Assembly: GCF_040548815.1 (NCBI RefSeq)
Contig: NZ_JBEPSM010000002.1
Coordinates: 772,961-836,960, forward strand
Source of the DNA: Kaistia defluvii
Lineage (GTDB): Bacteria; Pseudomonadota; Alphaproteobacteria; Rhizobiales; Kaistiaceae
Length of the DNA stretch: 64,000 nucleotides
Direction: 5' to 3'
Shown here: one piece after another, positions 57,916 to 64,000 of the stretch
Position numbering within the stretch: the stretch's first letter is position 1
Layout: each line of letters starts with the position of its first letter
The notes under the pieces: model-generated
The model's input: the letters and a program-made list of their open reading frames with translations, nothing else
Told to the model about the DNA's origin: nothing
The model's database searches: none
Program-made: the position numbers and the translations under genes

Positions 57916-59343
57916 CTAGCTGCGCAGCATCTTGCCCGGGTTGAGGATGCCGTTCGGATCCAGCGCCTGCTTGATCGAGTGCATCATCGCCATCGCCACC
58001 GGGCCCTTGGCCGCCGGCAGCAGGTCGCGCTTCAGGCGGCCGATGCCGTGTTCGGCCGAGATCGAGCCGTGGTAGCGCGCGACGATGCCGTGGATCAGCG
58101 TGTTGACCTCGTCCCAGCGATCGAGAAACGCCCGCTTGTCGGCGCCGACCGGCTGGGAAATGTTGAAGTGGATGTTGCCATCGCCGAGATGGCCGAAGGG
58201 CACGGGCCGGCAGCCGGGAATGAACGCCTCGATCGCAGCGATCGCCTCGCTCAGGAAGGCCGGGACGCTGGCGACCGGCACCGAGACGTCATGCTTGATC
58301 GAGCCGCCCTCCGGCTTCTGCGCTTCCGACATGCCATGCCGCATCCGCCAGAACATGCCGCGGTCGGCGAGCGACTGGGCGATCGCCGCGTCGGCGACCA
58401 CGCCCTGCTCGAAGGCGGTGCCGAGAATATCCTCGATCGCCCCGCGCGCCGCCTCGTCCGAATGGCCGGAGGAGATCTCGAGCAGCGCATACCAGGGGGC
58501 CACCGTGCCGACCGGGTCGCGCGAGCCGGGGATATGGCGCAGCACGAAATCGACGCCGATGCGCGGCATCAGTTCGAAGCCGGTCAGGTCATGGCCGGCG
58601 CGGTCTCGCGCCAGATTGAACAGGGCCAGCGCCGCGGCGGGATCGGAAAGCGCCGCGAAGGCGACGGCCTGGCCCTTGGGGCGCGGATAGAGCTTGAGCA
58701 CGGCGGCGGTGACGATGCCGAGCGTGCCTTCGCCGCCGATGAAGAGCTGCTTCAGGTCATAGCCGGTATTGTCCTTGCGCAGCGCGCCAAGCCCTTCCCA
58801 GATGCGTCCATCCGCCAGCACCACTTCGAGGCCGAGCACCAGGTCGCGCATGTTGCCATAGGCGAGCACGGCGGTGCCGCCGGCATTGGTCGAGATGTTG
58901 CCGCCGATCCGGCACGAACCCTCGGAGCCGAGCGAGAGCGGAAACAGCCGCCCGGCCGCCTCGGCGGCGCTCTGCACGTCGGCGAGGATCGCGCCGGCTT
59001 CCGCCGTCAGCGAATAGCCCTCGGCATCCACGGCGCGGATCCGCGTCATACGGTCGAGCGAGAGGACGATCTCGGTGCCGCTCGAATCGGGCACCTGGCC
59101 GCCGACCAGCCCGGTATTGCCGCTCTGCGGCACGATCGCGGTGCGCGTCTCGTTGGCGAGCGCGAGGATGGCGGAAACCTGGCCGACCGTCTGCGGGCGC
59201 AATACCAGCGGCGTCTCGCCCAGATATTTGTCGCGCCATTCCATCCGGTAGGGATGCGTCGCTTCGGGGTCGGTGAGGGCGCCGCCCGGGCCGACCAGGG
59301 CGGCGAAGCGGGCGAGAAGGTCTGGCGTCGGGTGGTTCAGCAT
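57916..59343 (-). CDS. FAD-binding oxidoreductase (D-2-hydroxy-acid dehydrogenase type)
   Basis: A 475-residue FAD-linked dehydrogenase of the D-lactate / D-2-hydroxyglutarate type. FAD_binding_4 has VPQSGNTGLVGGQVP (about residue 70), GGNISTNAGGTAVLAYGNMRD and GEGTLGIVTAAVLKLYPRP; the C-terminus has PFGHLGDGNIHFNIS and SAEHGIGRLKRD. It resembles GlcD of this window but is a separate paralogue, so D-2-hydroxyglutarate or D-lactate are better guesses. The start is the ATG at 59343; the frame extends to 59508 without a good site. Confidence 0.88.
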   Translation of the reverse strand: MLNHPTPDLLARFAALVGPGGALTDPEATHPYRMEWRDKYLGETPLVLRPQTVGQVSAILALANETRTAIVPQSGNTGLVGGQVPDSSGTEIVLSLDRMTRIRAVDAEGYSLTAEAGAILADVQSAAEAAGRLFPLSLGSEGSCRIGGNISTNAGGTAVLAYGNMRDLVLGLEVVLADGRIWEGLGALRKDNTGYDLKQLFIGGEGTLGIVTAAVLKLYPRPKGQAVAFAALSDPAAALALFNLARDRAGHDLTGFELMPRIGVDFVLRHIPGSRDPVGTVAPWYALLEISSGHSDEAARGAIEDILGTAFEQGVVADAAIAQSLADRGMFWRMRHGMSEAQKPEGGSIKHDVSVPVASVPAFLSEAIAAIEAFIPGCRPVPFGHLGDGNIHFNISQPVGADKRAFLDRWDEVNTLIHGIVARYHGSISAEHGIGRLKRDLLPAAKGPVAMAMMHSIKQALDPNGILNPGKMLRS

Positions 59344-59517
59344 GATGGCAGGTTGGGTCCTTGCTTGGCGACAAGCAGGATACCCGGCTCGCGGGGCCGG
59401 TTGGAAGCCATGCGCTCGGCCAAAGAAAACGCCGGCCTGCATGTCGCAGGCCGGCGGGGACGGCTTGACCCTTCGTGGGGGTGGCGCGGTTGCGCGCGCC
59501 ACCCTCATCCTGCGCGG

Positions 59518-61257
59518 CTACCGGCGGCAGTTGTCCTGACCGGGCCGGCAATTGCGGTTGCGGTTCTGCGGCTGCCGGTTGCGGTTCTGGTTGTTCGGCC
59601 GGGCATTCTGCTGCGGCCTTGCATTCTGCCTTGGCCGCTGCTGCGGCCGGGCATTCTGGTTCGGCCGCTGCTGCGGACGCGCGTTCTGGTTCGGCCGCTG
59701 TTGCGGACGGGCATTCTGGTTTGGCCGCTGTTGCGGACGGGCGTTCTGGTTCGGCCGCTGCTGCGGACGGGCGTTCTGGTTCGGCCGCTGCTGCGGACGA
59801 GCATTCTGGCCCGGACGCTGCTGCGGACGGGCATTGTCCGGACGCGACGGACGGGTCGCCTCGGGCCGGTTCGGGCGGTTGGGCCGGTTCTCGGCACCCG
59901 GGCGTCCGGTCTCGGGACGATTCGGGCGCGAGTTCGCAGGCCGCTCGGGCCGATTCGGCCGTCCCGTCTCGGCGCCGGGACGTTCCGGCCGAACGTTGGG
60001 CCGATTCGGACGACCCGTTTCCGTGCCGGGCCGCTCAGGACGGTTCGGGCGACCGGTCTCGGTGCCGGGCCGATTCGGGCGGCCATTCTCGGTACCGGGC
60101 CGATTCGGACGATTGTTGTCGCCGGGCCGGTTGGGGCGATTGTTGTCTCCAGGACGGCCGGGGCGATTGTCGTCACCCGGACGGCCGGGGCGATTGTTGT
60201 CGCCGGGACGGCCGGGCCGGTTGTTGTCGCCGGGACGACCGGGGCGGTTGTTATCGCCGGGGCGGCCATTGTCGGGGCGACCGGGACGGTTGGGCCGATC
60301 AGGGCGATTCGGCCGGTCCGGCTGCCAGGCGCCGGGCGGGCGCGGCCGGTGCGGCGGGCCGGGGCGCCAGCCGGGGGTGCCATGCCAGTGATGGGTGACC
60401 CAGACATTGTTCCAGCCGCGATTGTTCCAGCCCCAGCGGTTGTTCCAGGCCGAGCCGACCAGGATCGCCGTGCCGAAGACCAGCGCGCCGGTAGCGGCGG
60501 TGGTGAACACATCGGCCGAATTGTAGACAGGGACGTAGATGCGCTCCGGCTGGGCCGGGGCGATCGAGATTACGCGCGGCGCGCTCGAGGTTGCCGGCTC
60601 GACGGTGACGACCTGCTGCGGCGTCGTCTTCAGATTGCCGACCTTCTCCGCCTGCGCGCGCAGGAGCTGGATGACGGTGGCGACGTCCTGGGGCTGGCGG
60701 TCGAAGGCGAACCCGAGCGACTCGGTCCAGTCTTCATGATCAACCAGCATCTCGATCACGGAGGGGAAGCGCATCAGCGCCACGACCGGCGCGTCGAAGC
60801 CGAGCTTCTCGGCTTCGGTATAGTTCTCGTCGGCGACGGCCTTGGGATTGGCGGCCAGCCAATCGTCGGCCTTGCGCAACTGGTCCGGCAGCGTGCTGGC
60901 CGAAAGTACCAGCGCGAGCAGCGGATCGGGATAGAGCGCGATCGGGCCGAGCAGGAATTCCAGATCCGACACCGTGTAGAGATCGGCGTCCTGGTCGGCG
61001 GTCGATGCCGCCGCGGCCTCCGCCGCGCCCGGCACCTGGTCGGGGAGGGCGGGGGCGGATTGCAGTGCTTCGGGAGCGGCCGGCTTTTCAGCCGCCGGCG
61101 CCGGCGTCGAGTCGCTCTGCGCCAGCTTGACGGGGGGTGTCAACGTCTCGGCGAGAACCGGATAAATCGTCGTCGACCAGCCGAATACGGCGGCGACTGC
61201 CAGTCGGGAATAGTTGCCCGTTCCAAACCAGACCTTGTCTTTCAAGCGTGGCGCCAC
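59518..61257 (-). CDS. DUF3300 family exported protein with long repeat tail
   Basis: A 579-residue protein. An N-terminal signal or anchor (YSRLAVAAVFGWSTTIYPVL) precedes a DUF3300 domain (about residues 90-240: LLGPIALYPDPLLALVLSAS, FDAPVVALMRFPSVIEML). A Trp/Asn-rich stretch (WNNRWGWNNRGWNNVWVTHH) follows. The last 290 residues are repetitive: GRPGDNNRP units, then RPNRPET-type sequence, then a 10-residue NARPQQRPNQ repeat. The GTG at 61257 has ggaggg at a spacing of 7; another GTG at 61302 is less supported. Function is unknown; cell-envelope surface localisation is likely. Confidence 0.85.
   Translation of the reverse strand: MAPRLKDKVWFGTGNYSRLAVAAVFGWSTTIYPVLAETLTPPVKLAQSDSTPAPAAEKPAAPEALQSAPALPDQVPGAAEAAAASTADQDADLYTVSDLEFLLGPIALYPDPLLALVLSASTLPDQLRKADDWLAANPKAVADENYTEAEKLGFDAPVVALMRFPSVIEMLVDHEDWTESLGFAFDRQPQDVATVIQLLRAQAEKVGNLKTTPQQVVTVEPATSSAPRVISIAPAQPERIYVPVYNSADVFTTAATGALVFGTAILVGSAWNNRWGWNNRGWNNVWVTHHWHGTPGWRPGPPHRPRPPGAWQPDRPNRPDRPNRPGRPDNGRPGDNNRPGRPGDNNRPGRPGDNNRPGRPGDDNRPGRPGDNNRPNRPGDNNRPNRPGTENGRPNRPGTETGRPNRPERPGTETGRPNRPNVRPERPGAETGRPNRPERPANSRPNRPETGRPGAENRPNRPNRPEATRPSRPDNARPQQRPGQNARPQQRPNQNARPQQRPNQNARPQQRPNQNARPQQRPNQNARPQQRPNQNARPQQRPRQNARPQQNARPNNQNRNRQPQNRNRNCRPGQDNCRR
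59611..59850 (-). repeat. 30-bp tandem repeat in the DUF3300 gene
   Basis: Seven or so units of 30 bp encoding NARPQQRP(N/G/R)Q. Five are near-identical copies starting at 59641, 59671, 59701, 59731 and 59761; differences are mostly third-position, so the sequence has expanded and then drifted. Confidence 0.85.
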
Positions 61258-61561
61258 TGCTGGGGCCCTCCTATCGGTCGGATGCGCTTCAATAACTGGC
61301 ACAGAAGCTCGTTCTTCGGAAGCTTTACGACCGGTTAGCCGGCTGGATGGCTAAGTTTGGGATGGAGAGCCGGACCGTGGGACCCGGAGCCTACAGGTCA
61401 GCGATTGCGCCGTTTCTGTCCGCTCCTAACGAACGCCTCCCCGCGTTCCGCGACAAGTGTACATCGACTGTGATGCAGGACGGCTTGCTTCGCCTTGAAG
61501 CGCAAGGGACCCTGTGCGATAGGAGGCACGCCTCCAGACGTACGAAGAGGGAAAAATAGGC

Positions 61562-62380
61562 ATGATTGAAGCAGGCGGTTTGATGAAGGGTAAGCGCGGC
61601 CTCGTGCTGGGCGTCGCGAACAACCGGTCGATCGCCTGGGGAATTGCCAAGGCCGCCCACGACCACGGTGCCGAGCTGGCTTTTACCTACCAGGGCGATG
61701 CGCTCAAGAAGCGCGTGGAGCCGCTTGCGGCTGAACTCGGCGCGCTCGTCGTCGGGCATTGCGACGTCACCGACAGCGCTTCGATCGACGCGGTCTTCGC
61801 GGAAGTCGAAAAGCACTGGGGCAAGCTCGACTTCCTCGTGCACGCCATCGGCTTCTCCGACAAGGACGAGCTGACCGGTCGCTATGTCGACACGACCGAA
61901 GGCAATTTCAACAAGACCATGCTGATCTCGGTCTACTCGCTGACCGCTGTGACCCAGCGCGCCGAGAAGCTGATGACGGATGGCGGCTCGATCCTGACGC
62001 TGACCTATTACGGCGCCGAGAAGGTCATGCCGAATTACAACGTCATGGGCGTCGCCAAGGCCGCGCTCGAGGCGAGCGTGCAGTATCTGGCCGTCGACCT
62101 CGGACCGAAGAACATCCGCGTCAACGCGATTTCCGCCGGACCGATCAAGACGCTGGCCGCCTCCGGCATCGGCGACTTCCGCTATATTCTGAAGTGGAAC
62201 GAGTACAACGCGCCGCTGCGCCGCACGGTGACGACGGAAGAGGTCGGTGATTCCGGCGTCTATTTCCTGTCGGATCTCTCGCGCGCCGTCACGGGCGAAG
62301 TCCACCACGTCGATTCGGGCTACCACGTCGTCGGCATGAAGGCCGTCGACGCGCCCGATATCTCCGTCATCAAGGACTAA
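61562..62380 (+). CDS. fabI: Enoyl-[acyl-carrier-protein] reductase (NADH)
   Basis: A 272-residue FabI of the short-chain dehydrogenase fold, reducing enoyl-ACP in the last step of fatty-acid elongation. The nucleotide site is LVLGVANNRSIAWGIAKA, the catalytic Tyr and Lys are in YNVMGVAKAALE, and NAISAGPIKTLAASGIGDF completes the substrate loop. gaggg lies about 10 bases before the ATG at 61562; MKGKRG at 61583 is an alternative. It is followed by a palindromic element and then a histidine phosphatase. Confidence 0.96.
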   Translation: MIEAGGLMKGKRGLVLGVANNRSIAWGIAKAAHDHGAELAFTYQGDALKKRVEPLAAELGALVVGHCDVTDSASIDAVFAEVEKHWGKLDFLVHAIGFSDKDELTGRYVDTTEGNFNKTMLISVYSLTAVTQRAEKLMTDGGSILTLTYYGAEKVMPNYNVMGVAKAALEASVQYLAVDLGPKNIRVNAISAGPIKTLAASGIGDFRYILKWNEYNAPLRRTVTTEEVGDSGVYFLSDLSRAVTGEVHHVDSGYHVVGMKAVDAPDISVIKD

Positions 62381-62381
62381 A

Positions 62382-62477
62382 GCGTTTTCGCGCGAAGTGT
62401 GCGCGGTTCGCGTGAAGAAAACGCGGCCAAACAAGGAGTTAAGTATTTTACCATTTCGCTGAAACGGTAAAATACTT
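62382..62477. repeat. Mosaic palindromic element between fabI and the phosphatase gene
   Basis: Two adjacent hairpins: gcgttttc (62382-62389) with gaaaacgc (62417-62424), enclosing cgcgaa/ttcgcg; and aagtattttacc (62441-62452) with ggtaaaatactt (62466-62477). The first closely resembles a repeat common downstream of rhizobial genes. No coding capacity. Confidence 0.8.
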
Positions 62478-62498
62478 CTGAGCGTTTCGGAGCACGCC

Positions 62499-63077
62499 GT
62501 GCCGACCCTTATTTTCATCCGGCACGGCGAGACCGACTGGAACGCCGAAGGTCGCTTTCAGGGCCAGCGCGACATTCCGCTGAATGCGCACGGGCGCAGC
62601 CAGGCGCAGCGCAATGGCCGCGCACTGGCCGAGCAAATGCCGGAAGCGGCGGGCTTCGACTTCGTCGCCAGCCCGCTGGAGCGCACGCGCCAAACCATGG
62701 AAATCGCCCGCAGCGCCATGGGGCTGGACCCGTCCGGCTACCGTCTCGACCCGATCCTGAAGGAAATTACCTTCGGCCGCTGGGAAGGCTATACCGCCCC
62801 CGAACTGATGCAGCGCTGGCCCGATCTGGTGGCCGAGCGCGACGTCGACAAATGGGGTTTCCAGCCGCCGCAGGGCGAGAGCTATGCCATGCTTTCGGTG
62901 CGGATCGGAACCTGGCTCGCCAGCGTCACCAAAGACACGGTCGTCGTCTCGCATGGCGGCGTCTGCCGGGTGCTGCGCGGCCTTCTGCTCGGCCTTGATA
63001 CCGACCAGACGCCCAATCTCGACGTCCCGCAGGATCGCGTCCTCGTCTGGGACGGCCACGAGACCCGCTGGATCTGA
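62499..63077 (+). CDS. Histidine phosphatase family protein
   Basis: A 192-residue protein of the phosphoglycerate mutase-like histidine phosphatase superfamily. The phosphate-pocket signature is FIRHGETDWNAEGRFQGQRD with the nucleophilic His at about residue 8, the second His is in VVSHGGVCRVLRG and the FDFVASPLERTRQTME block is typical. It starts with GTG at 62499 with ggag about 7 bases before. Real substrate may be a sugar phosphate or nucleotide; gpmB annotation is not certain. Confidence 0.88.
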   Translation: MPTLIFIRHGETDWNAEGRFQGQRDIPLNAHGRSQAQRNGRALAEQMPEAAGFDFVASPLERTRQTMEIARSAMGLDPSGYRLDPILKEITFGRWEGYTAPELMQRWPDLVAERDVDKWGFQPPQGESYAMLSVRIGTWLASVTKDTVVVSHGGVCRVLRGLLLGLDTDQTPNLDVPQDRVLVWDGHETRWI

Positions 63078-63328
63078 TCGCCGCGGCTGTCCCGGCTGCC
63101 AGGCAATCCTGGCCCGATATCCATCCATCGATCCAAGCGCCCGGCCATCGGGCGATTGCACCAGAGCTCTGGATGTCCAGGCTCGAGGCGATTTGGCATG
63201 CCTGCGCGTTGCCGCATCCGTCGCGCCGCCTATGCGCGTACGGCCTTCCGACAAACGAAAACGACGTCCGGAGGGGTGCCGGACGTCGTTTCTGGGAGGT
63301 CAGTCAGGTCGATGAAGGTCAGGGATGA
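63078..63328. other. Non-coding stretch
   Basis: About 250 bp between the histidine phosphatase and the DUF1344 gene. Apart from the terminator at 63259-63291 I see nothing supported here; short frames exist but lack ribosome sites. Confidence 0.5.
63259..63291 (-). terminator. Terminator of the first DUF1344 gene
   Basis: Perfect 13-bp stem aaacgacgtccgg / ccggacgtcgttt with a 7-base loop; on the minus strand a T-run follows (ttttcgttt). Confidence 0.85.
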
Positions 63329-63595
63329 TCAGATAATGCCGTTCTCATCGCGCACGGGGGTCGGATTGTAAGTGCCGACGCCATCGGCTTCATTGTCGCT
63401 GATGCCAAGCCGCTGGACGGAAAGAAGGCGGAGCAACGGCTTGCCGTCCTGAGCCAGCTGGCCGGTCTGCAACGACAGGGGGCTCTTGATCGTGTTGACC
63501 TGGGAGATGCTGCCGTCGGCCTGTTCGGCAGCGAGCGCGGCTGCACCCGAGGCGAGGAACGCGACGGAAGCAGCGGCCATGATGAAATTACGCAT
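63329..63595 (-). CDS. DUF1344 family secreted protein (copy 1)
   Basis: An 88-residue exported protein with signal peptide MRNFIMAAASVAFLASGAAA and cleavage near ALAAEQ. The mature part (EQADGSISQVNTIKSPLSLQ, ending YNPTPVRDENGII) belongs to the small DUF1344 family of periplasmic proteins. aggataacatc precedes the ATG. A second copy follows at 63752. Function is unknown. Confidence 0.82.
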   Translation of the reverse strand: MRNFIMAAASVAFLASGAAALAAEQADGSISQVNTIKSPLSLQTGQLAQDGKPLLRLLSVQRLGISDNEADGVGTYNPTPVRDENGII

Positions 63596-63684
63596 GATGT
63601 TATCCTGGTCGAACCGTGTTCGACGTAATCGAGCCCATTCGGGGAGGGCTATTCCCGGACGCCTGCCGGGGGCAGGCGGAGTAG

Positions 63685-63717
63685 AAACCGGTGTCCGGTG
63701 TGCCGGACGCCGGTTTG
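63685..63717 (-). terminator. Terminator of the second DUF1344 gene
   Basis: Stem aaaccgg-t-gtccgg / ccggac-g-ccggttt with one mismatch and a tgtg loop, downstream of the minus-strand gene at 63752. Confidence 0.75.
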
Positions 63718-63751
63718 ATCTTGAGGTCGTCAGGTCTCGTGAACCCGACGA

Positions 63752-64000
63752 TTAGTCGTTGGCGGGCTTCGGGTTGAAGGCGCCGAGGCCCTGGCTGCCA
63801 TCGTGGGTCACGCCGACGGTCTGGCCGGGCAGGATGCCGTAGAGCTGGGTGCCATTGGCGAAGTTGAAGGTCTGGCCATTCTGCAGGGAGAGCGTGCCGG
63901 CAGAAGCGTTGACGCTGGTGACCGTGCCTTCGGTCTGCTCGGCGGCCATGGCGGCGGCGCCCGAAGCGAGGAAGGCAACGGAAGCAGCGGCGAGGATCAG
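63752..64000 (-). CDS. DUF1344 family secreted protein (copy 2), 5' end beyond window
   Basis: The visible part reads LILAAASVAFLASGAAAMAA, the hydrophobic signal core, then EQTEGTVTSVNASAGTLSLQ and a C-terminus GLGAFNPKPAND. It parallels copy 1 in signal peptide (AAASVAFLASGAAA identical) and domain order; the start codon lies past the right edge, so it is incomplete. The two copies form a tandem array, each with its own terminator. Confidence 0.8.
   Translation of the reverse strand: MILAAASVAFLASGAAAMAAEQTEGTVTSVNASAGTLSLQNGQTFNFANGTQLYGILPGQTVGVTHDGSQGLGAFNPKPAND

Noticed and set aside
57979..61338. A 1119-codon open frame on the plus strand opposite the FAD oxidoreductase and DUF3300 genes
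   Set aside because: It is antisense to two well-supported genes; its composition (Leu/Arg/Val-rich runs) follows from the repeats of the DUF3300 tail read in reverse, and it has no domain.

Overview
The window is 64 kb of GC-rich chromosomal DNA that reads as an alphaproteobacterium of the order Hyphomicrobiales (Rhizobiales). Pointers are the hisS-hisZ-hisG operon, the tldD/cysQ-like/DUF4170/DUF374/waaA/lpxK lipid A block, DUF1488, DUF3422, DUF1344 and DUF3300 proteins, TIGR01459-type HAD hydrolase next to ribF, and short interspersed palindromic elements of the kind scattered through rhizobial genomes. The genus cannot be fixed from sequence reading alone. There are no rRNA or tRNA genes, no CRISPR array, no insertion sequence or prophage that I can see; most of it is core genome.

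Layout. 1-8.2 kb: 2-hydroxy-acid oxidation: the first codons of a GntR/FadR-type regulator, L-lactate dehydrogenase lldD, DUF3422, a LysR regulator, and glycolate oxidase glcD, glcE, glcF, with a small secreted protein gene inserted antisense between glcE and glcF. 8.2-13.6 kb: DUF1488, a TMEM175-like channel, a TPP riboswitch with thiM-thiE, malate synthase aceB (which would consume the glyoxylate made by GlcDEF), and a glyoxalase-superfamily protein. 13.6-19.2 kb: two DHA2-type MFS exporters, an EmrA-like membrane fusion protein and a divergent TetR regulator with two matching operators between them. 19.2-28.9 kb: two L,D-transpeptidases, an SbmA/YddA-like ABC exporter, DoxX, hisS-hisZ-hisG preceded by tandem operator-like repeats, a 52-residue small protein, tag, and a lipoprotein.

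28.9-39.7 kb: ribF and a HAD phosphatase on the minus strand; then a plus-strand run of two paralogous membrane proteins (shared N-terminal module, one membrane segment, TolB-like and TPR-like periplasmic part), an orphan NtrC-type response regulator, a secreted protein, and a three-gene phospholipid cassette (CDP-alcohol phosphatidyltransferase, CdsA-like, PlsC-like). 39.7-51.8 kb: groES-groEL with a perfect CIRCE operator, an unrecognised 296-residue protein, a Tat-exported alpha/beta hydrolase, tadA, an rluB-type pseudouridine synthase with a long disordered tail overlapping rsmD, an active/inactive M16 peptidase pair, and a Kef-type K+/H+ antiporter.

52-64 kb: tldD/pmbA-like peptidase, cysQ-like phosphatase, DUF4170, DUF374 acyltransferase, waaA and lpxK packed with overlaps (lipid A/Kdo assembly); a palindromic repeat; an FAD-linked 2-hydroxy-acid dehydrogenase; a DUF3300 protein with long low-complexity repeats; fabI; a histidine phosphatase; and two tandem DUF1344 secreted proteins, the second cut by the window end. 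The strongest candidates for something undescribed are the paired TolB/TPR proteins with their response regulator (31.5-36.6 kb), the Asp-to-Asn CDP-alcohol transferase cassette (37.4-39.7 kb) and the tandem repeats in front of hisS (22.6 kb).
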